The notes under the pieces are model-generated. The model saw nothing but the letters and a program-made list of their open reading frames with translations, was not told the DNA's origin and ran no database searches. This document shows positions 8,535 through 14,973 of a stretch of DNA of 31,952 bases, piece by piece. This DNA is from a virus, in the IMG/VR virus record IMGVR_UViG_3300042447_000302, positions 1 through 31,952 of that record; one strand, 5' to 3'. A program made the translations under genes and the position numbers. Each line of letters opens with the position of its first letter. The first letter of the stretch is position 1.

Positions 8535-9222
8535 TTTGTAAAATTATTTTCTTTTTATTTTGCCATTCTCTGAAGGTTTGACTTCCTTGTTTTTTGACAA
8601 AGTGAGCAATATTGTTTCTGTACAAACCTATCTTATGATTCGGATTGATTGCTGCTTGTTTATCATCATCAGCTATATCAACGTACCCTTCAGCTATCAT
8701 TTGCTCGTAGTTGGTAAACACATCCGAATGTCTATCATTCTCAACATCTATCAGATGGTCTTGCTTTCCACCGAAGGAATATATGACGATGAAGTTATTT
8801 GGAATGCTTTTTTTGAAAGACTTGAATAACGCAACTTCTTTCGTGTAGGTGTAGAAGGTTACTTCTGGATTATTGATTGCTATACTCATCCATAATTTAG
8901 CGTACCAGTGAGCAAAGAAGTCACCAGCATCGTGTATGCGTACAAACTTTCCTATGTACTTTTTCTTTGCAAGTTCTTCATTCATCATAGCTTTGAACAA
9001 GCCACTATGGTTCAAGACCAATTCTAACTTTTCCAGATGTGCTTTTTTTACATTGCTGAAGTTGTACGTTCCGCTTTTCGCATAACAGAAAGCACCACAC
9101 ACACCAGCATTTGGACAAGTGTTGAACTTTTTTCCATTGGTAAGCGTGACGTTATGTGCTGGAATAGTCCATCCGAAGATTCCAGTTTTTTTTAGATCAC
9201 TATTCTGGGTGAGTAGATTCAT
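8524..9222 (-). CDS. Gp88-family Cys-rich protein, last gene of the modification cassette
   Basis: A 232-aa protein. The start at 9222 gives an ATGA overlap with the dioxygenase; a longer frame from 9321 is possible but would overlap it by ~100 bases. It opens LLTQNSDLKKTGIFGWTIP, then CPNAGVCGAFCYAKSGTY (Cys spaced C-x5-C-x3-C), VRIHDAGDFFAHWY and VTFYTYTKEV. These features match, from memory, the Gp88 family first seen in mycobacteriophages. The Cys cluster could hold a metal or an iron-sulfur cluster, which is inference. It lies between the dioxygenase and the small terminase and overlaps both, so it may be part of DNA modification or link it to packaging. Its reaction is unknown. Confidence 0.65.
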   Translation of the reverse strand: MNLLTQNSDLKKTGIFGWTIPAHNVTLTNGKKFNTCPNAGVCGAFCYAKSGTYNFSNVKKAHLEKLELVLNHSGLFKAMMNEELAKKKYIGKFVRIHDAGDFFAHWYAKLWMSIAINNPEVTFYTYTKEVALFKSFKKSIPNNFIVIYSFGGKQDHLIDVENDRHSDVFTNYEQMIAEGYVDIADDDKQAAINPNHKIGLYRNNIAHFVKKQGSQTFREWQNKKKIILQNGQ

Positions 9223-10019
9223 AAGTTGACGAATGCTTTTAGTGGATAGAACACGAGTGAGTTTCTGTAACCACCTTCGTGTGTTGGAATAATTGGCGTA
9301 ACTCCGTGAACATTTCTCCACGCTGGATAAACGAGTATTGAATTGTCCTTCTGCCCGATGGTCGCGTTGTAGTCTGGAATATGCAAGTCACCACCTTTGG
9401 AGTTATTCTTTTTGCAAATAATTACATTGACTGCTCCGACAATATTTCCAGTGTCACGATGGAATGGTGCGCTAATATTGTAGTTTGAAATTGATGAAGT
9501 GAACAGATTAGCAAACTTCCACTGACTACCAACTTCTTCAAATAATTTAGATTGCTGCTCGTATTGTTCTGGTAGCACTTCTTTTATAAGTTGCTCACTT
9601 TCTTTGGCTAACATCAACATTGCTTTGATAAAAGTTTCTGCTGACTTAACAGAGTGAACACTGCTTCTTGACGGATATGGTCTTTGCATATGTGGCTTTG
9701 GTGGTATGGAGCCTATTATGCTTGACATTTGAACAGTCCCTTTTTTTTTTGCTTCAGCCCTTGTCATTCCTTCTTTATACACTTTAGAAAAAACATCACT
9801 TCTTTCTAATAAAGACTTCGGCACATTTTTACTTCTAAATTCAGCATTAGCCAAATCAGCAAGTTTGCACATCTTGTCTGGCATCTTTGTCAAATAGAAC
9901 CCAATAGCAACACCATCTGCATAAAATATGCAATCTTCAGTGATGTTAGGTTCTATATACTCACAAGCCTCACCTATCTTTCTGCTATGAGGAATAGGTG
10001 TTAAGTCAATTCTTTTCAT
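9219..10019 (-). CDS. JBP/TET-like 2-oxoglutarate/Fe(II) dioxygenase, putative DNA base hydroxylase
   Basis: A 266-aa protein. The start at 10019 (MKRIDLTPIPHSRK) gives an ATGA overlap with the glycosyltransferase; an ATG at 10037 is an alternative. The catalytic core is at residues ~180-260: APFHRDTGNIVGAVNVIICK (H187, D189, N192), GGDLHIPDYNATI, the distal H238 in NVHGVTP, and R252 in GGYRNSLVFYP, which would bind 2-oxoglutarate. HxD, then ~49 residues to His and 14 to Arg, is close to the spacing in JBP thymidine hydroxylases, and HRD-x-x-N followed by hydrophobic strands recalls TET/JBP. The N-terminal 180 residues are not assigned. With a glycosyltransferase and a ParB-like protein next door, the likely substrate is thymine or methylcytosine in phage DNA. 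Confidence 0.75.
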   Translation of the reverse strand: MKRIDLTPIPHSRKIGEACEYIEPNITEDCIFYADGVAIGFYLTKMPDKMCKLADLANAEFRSKNVPKSLLERSDVFSKVYKEGMTRAEAKKKGTVQMSSIIGSIPPKPHMQRPYPSRSSVHSVKSAETFIKAMLMLAKESEQLIKEVLPEQYEQQSKLFEEVGSQWKFANLFTSSISNYNISAPFHRDTGNIVGAVNVIICKKNNSKGGDLHIPDYNATIGQKDNSILVYPAWRNVHGVTPIIPTHEGGYRNSLVFYPLKAFVNL

Positions 10020-10921
10020 TGTATAATATTTAACCATTTATTATTCTCATCATCTGACGGCAACTGATTCCCTAATAGTATTGGTTTGTGTAACACTTGC
10101 ACCAATTCTGATTCATTAGAAACTGCATAACAATTTTGATTGCTGACGTAGACACTATCTGGGACATTGCACCAGTCCTTGTGTAATATTAATCCGCAGT
10201 TGTGATATTCTGCTTCCAAGAAAGTGTACTGCGTTCCACCACCATCATTTTTGATAGTTGATAAGTCAACCAAGAATTTCGTTTCAGCATAAAGTTTACT
10301 GATGTCTTGAATATTTTTGGAATAGTAACCTTTGTAAAAAGCATCAAAATTCAATTGCTTCAATTTGTGGAAATAATAAATATGGTTCTTGTAACCATAA
10401 ATTTCAACATCCGCGCCAATATTGTTTGCTTTACAAATGATGTCTGTGTTTTTATCAAAGTCTACTCTGGACAATGCTCTGTTGTATTTTTTTGGCAGAA
10501 CATACTTTTTGTATCTGAAAAAAGGGTGTTTGAGAAAAGTATTTTCAATACCCATCTTGTTCAATAGAGTATGAACTGTTTTTCTAATTGTTACTACTTT
10601 ATTTTTTTGAGCAAATTCAACTACTTCATTTGACAATTCGGTCGGGTCGTGTATGACAATCGTAGAATTTTTAAAGTATTTCAAGTATTGGTAGTGTGCT
10701 TTGTCAACTGCTAAAATAATAGCATTGTCAAAATTATGTATAGCACCAGCAGTAATATTTTTGTATGTGATGTCACCATAAAACACACCACCACCTTTGA
10801 AAGATTCTTTTATTTTTATGACGTGGTTTTCATTGAGTATATGGCACAAATGAAAAGAAAAAGAAACCCAACCACCGTATTGTGAGTTGGATAAATAGAA
10901 CAATTTGTTACGAAGATTCAT
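10016..10921 (-). CDS. Glycosyltransferase (GT-B, GT4-like), putative DNA glucosyl/glycosyl transferase
   Basis: A 301-aa protein. The N-terminal half begins with a short strand-loop (LFYLSNSQYGGWVSFSFHLC) like the acceptor domain of GT-B enzymes. The C-terminal half has LVDLSTIKNDGGGTQYTFLE followed by AEYHNCGLILHKDW, the equivalent of the donor-binding G-x-G...E-A motif of GT4-type transferases, then a VSNQNCYAVSNESELVQVL helix. There is no membrane anchor or signal peptide, so it acts in the cytoplasm. It overlaps the ParB-like gene and the dioxygenase gene by 4 bases each. The simplest reading is transfer of a sugar to the hydroxymethyl base made by the dioxygenase. Modification of a virion protein or cell surface is the alternative. 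Confidence 0.75.
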   Translation of the reverse strand: MNLRNKLFYLSNSQYGGWVSFSFHLCHILNENHVIKIKESFKGGGVFYGDITYKNITAGAIHNFDNAIILAVDKAHYQYLKYFKNSTIVIHDPTELSNEVVEFAQKNKVVTIRKTVHTLLNKMGIENTFLKHPFFRYKKYVLPKKYNRALSRVDFDKNTDIICKANNIGADVEIYGYKNHIYYFHKLKQLNFDAFYKGYYSKNIQDISKLYAETKFLVDLSTIKNDGGGTQYTFLEAEYHNCGLILHKDWCNVPDSVYVSNQNCYAVSNESELVQVLHKPILLGNQLPSDDENNKWLNIIQ

Positions 10922-11529
10922 AGTTTATTCTTTTCTTCTTTCAACTTTTCAATCAACAAGCCACCGATATACAAACCTTGTTCACGCCAAAACTTTACCA
11001 ATTCTTGCGCTTGCTCATAGTGTTCTGCTTCAAATTCAATTTGAATTGCTTTCTTGACGCCACCAGACATTTCATCAATTTCACTTTGAAGTTCACTATC
11101 TTCAAGAATTGAATAGTCAACATCTGCTGGTGCTTTCCATACATCTAAACCCCATTCCGTGAGAAGTTCAGAGTCCCATTCGTTGGCAAGAATATCCCAA
11201 TCCCATTCACCGAAACCGACATTATCTTTGATGATGAACTCTTGCTTCTGCTGGTCAGTTAAATGTTCGGCTACAATAATCGGAACGATTTGCAGACCGC
11301 ATTCCATCGCTGCCTTATGGCGCATATTGCCACCCAGAATAACCATATCGGAATCTACAATGATAGGTCTAAGTTCAAGCATTTCTGGAAATTCAGATAT
11401 CGACTTGACTAACTTCTGGAATTTATCATCTTTGATGATTCGTGGATTACTTTCGTTTGACTTGATTGAGTCAATAGGAACTCTCTGCACGTTGTAATTT
11501 GCAAAGCTATTGGTTTGTTTTTTAGCCAT
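10918..11529 (-). CDS. ParB-like nuclease-domain protein
   Basis: A 203-aa protein. Residues ~14-110 are a ParB N-terminal-like domain: VQRVPIDSIKSNESNPRII, then LRPIIVDSDMVILGGNMRHK (the GGNxRxxA box), AMECG, and the GEWDWDILANEWDSELLTEW module. That module often follows ParB domains in phage DNA-modification proteins and in ParB-methyltransferase fusions. No methyltransferase domain follows; the C-terminus is a helical tail. There is no ParA gene and no obvious partition role. It heads the GT and dioxygenase genes with a 4-base overlap, so it probably guides or couples modification to DNA, a pairing reported for phage TET/JBP systems (Iyer and Aravind, from memory). Confidence 0.8.
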   Translation of the reverse strand: MAKKQTNSFANYNVQRVPIDSIKSNESNPRIIKDDKFQKLVKSISEFPEMLELRPIIVDSDMVILGGNMRHKAAMECGLQIVPIIVAEHLTDQQKQEFIIKDNVGFGEWDWDILANEWDSELLTEWGLDVWKAPADVDYSILEDSELQSEIDEMSGGVKKAIQIEFEAEHYEQAQELVKFWREQGLYIGGLLIEKLKEEKNKL

Positions 11530-11812
11530 TGTTTATATTAAGGTTTAGTTTGATTGAATCGCCATCTACAACAATCTCCTTGGTGATTGAAAAAAGAAAA
11601 TGCAATACACCAGTACCATATTCTTTGTAATGATAGGTGATTGTGTTATCTCTGGAAGTCTTAATGAGATTGTTTCTTACGAAACGAGATAATGCTTTTT
11701 CGCTCTTGAAAGAAAAGTTCTTTGCTTTCAGAGTCTTGACCAGTACATCCATTTCCGTGTTTGCCACGAGTTGGATTACTTCGTCTATTTTTTCTTGTGG
11801 TAATTCATTCAT
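11522..11812 (-). CDS. Hypothetical protein, first gene of the modification cassette
   Basis: A 96-aa protein that I do not recognise. Residues 1-55 are helical (EKIDEVIQLVANTEMDVLVK, then SFKSEKALSRFVRNNL) and the rest is beta-like (NTITYHYKEYGTGVLHFLF). Its end overlaps the ParB-like ATG by 8 bases, so it is translated with the cassette. It is the first gene after the 470-base intergenic region holding terminators and a possible promoter. Its small helical start could bind DNA, but no clear helix-turn-helix is seen. Confidence 0.7.
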   Translation of the reverse strand: MNELPQEKIDEVIQLVANTEMDVLVKTLKAKNFSFKSEKALSRFVRNNLIKTSRDNTITYHYKEYGTGVLHFLFSITKEIVVDGDSIKLNLNINNG

Positions 11813-11834
11813 AGAAGCAAAGCTAATGTATTAA

Positions 11835-11851
11835 TGTTAATAATGTTAATA
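11835..11851. repeat. 17-nt motif TGTTAATAATGTTAATA, copy 1
   Basis: This exact 17-mer also occurs, on the other strand, at 29757-29773. It is made of two tandem TGTTAATA units. Both copies are in non-coding DNA directly ahead of a minus-strand gene block. Copy 1 is 24 bases before the ATG of the first cassette gene. It is a candidate operator or activator site. Confidence 0.5.
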
Positions 11852-12042
11852 CAAAAAGAAACAAAAAACAAACAGAAGAAAAGGTAAAGAAGAAAAGAAA
11901 AAGAAAGAAAAAAGCAACTAAAAAAGAATGAATCAATCTCTTGCTCAATAGAGCAGTTGCACGTTCCAAGCATTGGTGTATTGCAAGTGTGGGCTGCTTC
12001 CTCTGGTATAGCCATCAACCAGTTGTGTAGTATGTAAAAAAA

Positions 12043-12070
12043 AGAGCAGTAGTCCCACCACTACTGCTCT
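12043..12070 (-). terminator. Rho-independent terminator, minus strand
   Basis: A perfect 11-bp stem (AGAGCAGTAGT with ACTACTGCTCT) surrounds a 6-base loop. On the minus strand it is followed by eight T (the A-run at 12036-12043). It would end transcripts coming from the sigma-factor operon or from a promoter near 12.18 kb. There is no T-run on the plus-strand side. Confidence 0.85.
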
Positions 12071-12175
12071 CAAAGTTTCAAGAAGAAACCTACACACACA
12101 ACTAATCAATGGTGGGCTATTGAGTAGTTATGTAATGCGTGACAAATATTCAATGATTATTTTGAATGGCAAAGA

Positions 12176-12206
12176 AAAAGTTACACACGTTACGAACGGA
12201 AACAAA
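12176..12206 (-). promoter_or_regulatory. Possible Bacteroidetes-type promoter, minus strand
   Basis: On the minus strand TTTG (12206-12203) is followed after 19 bases by TAACTTTT (12183-12176), close to the -33 TTTG / -7 TAnnTTTG consensus. It lies between the two terminators, so a transcript would begin near 12170 and meet the 12043-12070 hairpin after ~100 bases. Either a small RNA or a read-through-controlled late leader would fit. Weak evidence. Confidence 0.3.
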
Positions 12207-12234
12207 AGAAGCCAGACTCGATTGCCTGACTTCT
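12207..12234 (-). terminator. Rho-independent terminator after the Cys-rich gene, minus strand
   Basis: On the minus strand AGAAGTCAG pairs with CTGGCTTCT (9 bp with one G-U) around a 10-base loop, followed by TTTTGTT. It lies ~50 bases after the stop at 12286 and would end the VRR-NUC / sigma / Cys-rich operon. Confidence 0.65.
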
Positions 12235-12285
12235 CTCTTTGAATAACCACACACTAAAACAAGGAAACTATAATGCAGCACAAAT

Positions 12286-12693
12286 CTAAGCATCCAGAAC
12301 TGATGCTTTCAATTTTGACACCAAATCTTTCAAACAAGGTTCGCACGATGTCCTTCTATGAGTATCACCCACCACCTTATCCGCATAGTCATAAAGCAGA
12401 TTATATTGTTCTTTGGTCAGTTCGTCATTTTTAATCTCACCTATCAACTTCTTGATTTGTTCTCTTTCTTGTTGAGTCAACTTACCAGTGCTTTTCCAGA
12501 ATTGATTTGGACAATACTGATTACTGAATTGAGTCTTGAGATATACATTGCATCCACAAGTGTGATATGTTCTCTTTTTGATTTTGTGAGTTTCTGGAAT
12601 GAATGCTTTTCCACACCAGCCTTTATTGAAGAATTGACAACCCTTGCAAATGGCTCTACGCTCATCTACTATTTGTTTTGCAGCGAACCACAT
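12286..12693 (-). CDS. Cys-rich putative zinc-binding protein
   Basis: A 135-aa protein. The N-terminal half has ERRAICKGCQFFNKGWCGKA, then YHTCGCNVYLKTQFSNQYCP. These Cys pairs are spaced for two zinc sites. A Lys/Glu-rich helical section (LTQQEREQIKKLIGEI) follows, and a last pair is in SCEPCLKDLV. Similar Cys-rich proteins are common in Bacteroidetes phages without known function. It overlaps the sigma-like gene by 32 bases, and no later ATG fits. It is the last gene before two terminators. Nucleic-acid binding or regulation is plausible but not shown. Confidence 0.65.
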   Translation of the reverse strand: MWFAAKQIVDERRAICKGCQFFNKGWCGKAFIPETHKIKKRTYHTCGCNVYLKTQFSNQYCPNQFWKSTGKLTQQEREQIKKLIGEIKNDELTKEQYNLLYDYADKVVGDTHRRTSCEPCLKDLVSKLKASVLDA

Positions 12694-13156
12694 ATGATTT
12701 AATTTTTGATTTGATTTTGTTTATGTATGTGTATAGGTAGTCAACAGAACAACCAGCTATTGCGCTCCAGTACTCATAGTCAAAGTCACCTTGAAGATAT
12801 GCATTGATAATGTACTGCTCGTGTTCTGGTAGCCTACTGATGGCAATGTCGAGCAGTTCAATGTTGAGAACGTCAGTCATCCCAGAATCATCGACATCAT
12901 CAATATGCTCGACATAACTTATTTGTTGCAGTCTGTATTGTCTATAAAATGGTGACGATGGAAAGTTCCACCCCATATACATTGCTCGATTGATGTAGCT
13001 GAATTGTTGTAAGTCGGGAAAAGTGAATACAATGTCGTTTTTTAAGTCCAGATAAGTGAGAGTGAAATGCAACAACTCATAAGCATCATCCGAAGTTGGC
13101 GCAATCTTGTGTGCGCTAATCAGTAGCTTGTTGTATGTATCACTTGAAATATTCAT
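12662..13156 (-). CDS. Sigma-70-like factor
   Basis: A 164-aa protein. The middle (FSYINRAMYMGWNFPSSPFY, then RQYRLQQISY) fits a shortened region-2-like part. Residues ~100-155 (LDIAISRLPEHEQYIINAYL, then DYEYWSAIAGCSVDYLYTYI and NKIKSKIKSYV) have the layout of sigma region 4, a helix-turn-helix that reads -35 type elements. Such small sigma-like proteins are frequent in Bacteroidetes phages. It overlaps VRR-NUC by 17 bases and the Cys-rich gene by 32. As the only sigma-like gene in the genome it is the prime candidate to switch on late or middle promoters. Confidence 0.6.
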   Translation of the reverse strand: MNISSDTYNKLLISAHKIAPTSDDAYELLHFTLTYLDLKNDIVFTFPDLQQFSYINRAMYMGWNFPSSPFYRQYRLQQISYVEHIDDVDDSGMTDVLNIELLDIAISRLPEHEQYIINAYLQGDFDYEYWSAIAGCSVDYLYTYINKIKSKIKSYVVRCKTNSR

Positions 13157-13505
13157 CTATTATTTTGATCGCTTCATCTGCACCTTTGCAAATGTATGCA
13201 GCATATCCATTTAGAAGTAGATGTGATTTCCATTGCTTCTGTTCTGGCGAAGCAACACCACCACTTACTCTTTTCATTTCAATAGCAAGCCCAGCATATC
13301 CTTTGCGCTGCTCGTAAATGAACAAGTCTGGGAAACCAGCTATATAACCCATCTGCTTCATCTTAATAGCTTGACGCATACTCGTTCTCATTCCACCAGC
13401 AGAAGCACAATATAGGACATTTGGATGAGCAGAACGTAGGTACTGGATGACTATTTTCTGCTCAATTTCCTCCAAAGGCACTATTTTTTTACTTTTTTTT
13501 ATCAC
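13140..13505 (-). CDS. VRR-NUC domain nuclease
   Basis: A 121-aa protein that is nearly all VRR-NUC domain. It has an N-terminal helix (EEIEQKIVIQYLRSAHPN), GGMRTSMRQAIKMKQMGYIA, then GFPDLFIYEQ (D60), AIEMKR (E76 and K78 of the PD-(D/E)xK site), SPEQKQW and the final GADEAIKIIDEYF helix. Such stand-alone proteins in phages cut branched or Holliday-like DNA during replication or before packaging. It is the first gene of the short leftward operon and is divergent from the early genes. Confidence 0.85.
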   Translation of the reverse strand: MIKKSKKIVPLEEIEQKIVIQYLRSAHPNVLYCASAGGMRTSMRQAIKMKQMGYIAGFPDLFIYEQRKGYAGLAIEMKRVSGGVASPEQKQWKSHLLLNGYAAYICKGADEAIKIIDEYFK

Positions 13506-13553
13506 TGATATTCAACGAGTTATAAATTATTTTTAAGAAAAACGAAAATAAAT

Positions 13554-13584
13554 TTTGTCAATCCGAAATGTTGCCATTTATTTG
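13554..13584 (+). promoter_or_regulatory. Probable early promoter, plus strand
   Basis: TTTG (13554-13557), 19 bases, then TTTATTTG (13577-13584) matches the Bacteroidetes -33/-7 pattern (TTTG, 19-21, TAnnTTTG) except for one base in the -7 box. It is in the only gap between divergent operons and would start RNA ~25 bases before the first early ATG at 13616. The matching leftward promoter is not clear. Confidence 0.5.
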
Positions 13585-13615
13585 CCTTCAGAAAGGAACA
13601 CAATAATACACACAA

Positions 13616-13816
13616 ATGACACACACAACCACAATCTATTATGTACAATTCAATTCTATGAATGGTAACATCAGCAACGTAAACGCTTATTCAACTCGTG
13701 AAGATGCTCTGAAGATTATCAATGCGATTTGCGAACTATTTAATATCGACAACTGGAATGGTCAAGAAGGTGGTGGTGTTGGTTACGACATCAGAATCGA
13801 ATTAGAAGTAATTTAA
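13616..13816 (+). CDS. Small early protein, unknown
   Basis: A 66-aa first gene of the early operon. It starts with short strands (TTIYYVQFNSMNG), then a helix (TREDALKIINAICELF), and ends with strand DIRIELEVI. This is a compact alpha-beta protein with no motif I recognise. First position after the early promoter suggests a host-takeover or anti-defence function, but that is inference. Confidence 0.65.
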   Translation: MTHTTTIYYVQFNSMNGNISNVNAYSTREDALKIINAICELFNIDNWNGQEGGGVGYDIRIELEVI

Positions 13817-13830
13817 TAATCAAATCAAAT

Positions 13831-13840
13831 AACACACACA
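13831..13840 (+). promoter_or_regulatory. CACACA translation leader (representative copy)
   Basis: AACACACACA sits directly before the ATG at 13841. Near-copies precede several other early ATGs: 14063-14074 (ATG 14078), 14279-14291 (ATG 14292), 14473-14484 (ATG 14485), and weaker ones before 13616, 14974, 15519 and 17437. None has a Shine-Dalgarno sequence. The late genes lack this leader. It probably serves initiation in place of a Shine-Dalgarno site. Confidence 0.55.
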
Positions 13841-14047
13841 ATGAGAACAAAACAGATGGACAGAAGGCTTACTTTTTATTCTGCTTTGTGGTTACATAGC
13901 AATAAGCAGTACAAAGACGTTGATATTATTCATCGTGCATATGTAGTGAATGGAAAAGTTTATGCGATTGACTACACAAATATTGAAGGAGTTGAATGTA
14001 TTGCTCAAAATACGGCTATCTGTGACAGAATAATAAATTTCATCTAA
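13841..14047 (+). CDS. Small early protein, unknown
   Basis: A 68-aa protein with a basic N-terminus (MRTKQMDRRLTFYSALWLHS) and a beta-like rest containing KVYAIDYTNIEG. It is preceded directly by the AACACACACA leader. No family is recognised. Confidence 0.6.
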   Translation: MRTKQMDRRLTFYSALWLHSNKQYKDVDIIHRAYVVNGKVYAIDYTNIEGVECIAQNTAICDRIINFI

Positions 14048-14077
14048 TCATAAATAACAAATAACACACACAACATT

Positions 14078-14272
14078 ATGAAAGTAGAAGTAATTGCATT
14101 CGCTGAAGTGTTGGAAATTTGCCCAGCACTTTTCAAAAGAATCAAGACTTATGAAGAAAGTCATTGCAGAATTTCCTTCGTATGCACAGAAAAAAAGTTC
14201 TCTGAAATTTACAAGGAAGTAAGAAACTCTGGAACTAATCCTTTTGCTCTAATGGCTTGGTCTAATTTTTAA
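14078..14272 (+). CDS. Small early protein, unknown
   Basis: A 64-aa protein. Alternating strands and helices (VEVIAFAEVLEICPALFKRI, then ISFVCTEKKFSEIYKEV) suggest a small alpha-beta fold. It is in line with its neighbours and has the CACACA leader. No known motif. Confidence 0.6.
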   Translation: MKVEVIAFAEVLEICPALFKRIKTYEESHCRISFVCTEKKFSEIYKEVRNSGTNPFALMAWSNF

Positions 14273-14291
14273 ATAAAATAACACACACACA

Positions 14292-14474
14292 ATGAGAACA
14301 CTTCCAAAGTACAAACAGAATCTTCGAATTAATGGAAGCGATGTATGGTCATATACCACAATCGTTGCAAAAATCGAAGGTAACACTTTAAAGCAACTGG
14401 GGTATTGGTCAATGACAACCCAGAAGCATATCAACTATGTAGCAAAATATTTCAATTTAACATTAATCAAATAA
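14292..14474 (+). CDS. Small early protein, unknown
   Basis: A 60-aa basic protein (MRTLPKYKQNLRINGSDVWS start). It has a beta segment YTTIVAKIEGNTLKQLGYWS and a C-terminal helix. It has the CACACA leader at 14279-14291. No family is recognised. Confidence 0.6.
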   Translation: MRTLPKYKQNLRINGSDVWSYTTIVAKIEGNTLKQLGYWSMTTQKHINYVAKYFNLTLIK

Positions 14475-14484
14475 CACACACAAC

Positions 14485-14910
14485 ATGAAAGAATTACTTT
14501 TAACCCTACACAAGCTGAGCAATCTTGCTCGTTATGCTTACACCAACGACAACAGAAAAACATTATTGGACGATGGTCAGTTGAAGATTGAAACGTATTG
14601 CGCTGAAACCATTAAATTTGTTTACTTCAAATTCGATGGTCGTGATGAAATTAGAACTGCCATTTGCAGTAGTCGTTCAGAATATTTTGCTTGGGAAATG
14701 ACCACTTGGAATATTGAGGATGTCACTTTTGATGGTATGGTTGAGAAGCTAAATAGCGATGATTTATATCAATCTTTGGCTGGAGAGTTTGACCAAATCA
14801 CGATTGAATCAATGAAAGATGAACTGCAAAAGTTGAAAGAAAAAAGTGCCAACGAATACCAATCAGCAGTTGACAAGCATCTGAAAATCACAAAGAGATT
14901 GACTGCATAA
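14485..14910 (+). CDS. Early protein, unknown
   Basis: A 141-aa acidic protein. A first helix (LLLTLHKLSNLARYAYTND) leads into strands (IKFVYFKFDGRDEIRTAICS), then a helical C-terminal half (ESMKDELQKLKEKSANEYQS) likely to form a coiled coil. It has the CACACA leader and is followed by a hairpin-bearing gap of 63 bases. No known motif. Confidence 0.65.
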   Translation: MKELLLTLHKLSNLARYAYTNDNRKTLLDDGQLKIETYCAETIKFVYFKFDGRDEIRTAICSSRSEYFAWEMTTWNIEDVTFDGMVEKLNSDDLYQSLAGEFDQITIESMKDELQKLKEKSANEYQSAVDKHLKITKRLTA

Positions 14911-14938
14911 CCAAAAAAATCAAATCATTAAATAGGGG

Positions 14939-14957
14939 GTGCGCATCTGTAACGCAC
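14939..14957 (+). other. Short hairpin before the 175-aa gene
   Basis: GTGCG and CGCAC can form a 5-bp stem around a 9-base loop, after a run of five G. No T-run follows, so it is not a standard terminator. It could affect mRNA stability or translation of the gene at 14974. Confidence 0.25.
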
Positions 14958-14973
14958 ATAAATAAACAACACA

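Larger units (their letters stand above)
11813..12285. other. Intergenic control region (two terminators, poly-purine tract, repeats)
   Basis: No protein gene is supported here. From left to right it holds: a TAnnTTTG-like box on the minus strand (11818-11825); a direct repeat of TAATGTTAA units (11831-11851); a nearly pure purine/A-rich tract (11852-11937), which is T/C-rich on the transcribed side; a terminator hairpin (12043-12070); a CACACA segment (12091-12099); a possible minus-strand promoter (12176-12206); and a second terminator hairpin (12207-12234). It separates the short sigma operon from the long modification and late operon. Confidence 0.7.

Noticed and set aside
9223-9321. Longer N-terminus for the Gp88-like protein (starting MEKCSRSYANYSN)
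   Set aside because: It would overlap the dioxygenase coding region by about 100 bases, covering its conserved Arg motif. The ATG at 9222 gives the ATGA overlap used by neighbouring genes.
10918-11529. Plasmid-type partition ParB
   Set aside because: There is no ParA ATPase, no helix-turn-helix domain after the ParB N-domain, and no centromere-like repeats. The context is a modification cassette.
11818-11825. TAGCTTTG on the minus strand as the -7 box of the late promoter
   Set aside because: It matches TAnnTTTG, but the nearest TTTG upstream is 26 bases away, not 19-21, and it is so near the ATG that the RNA would be almost leaderless. Kept only as a note.
11809-12018. 69-aa open frame on the minus strand ending in a Phe/Ser/Leu-rich stretch
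   Set aside because: It is the translation of the complementary strand of the purine tract, with low complexity. It looks like a membrane segment only because of base composition.
12135-12242. 35-aa open frame on the plus strand (starts MRDKYSMIILNGKEKV)
   Set aside because: Its end runs through a terminator stem for the minus strand, it stands alone among minus-strand genes, and its leader is not the CACACA type.
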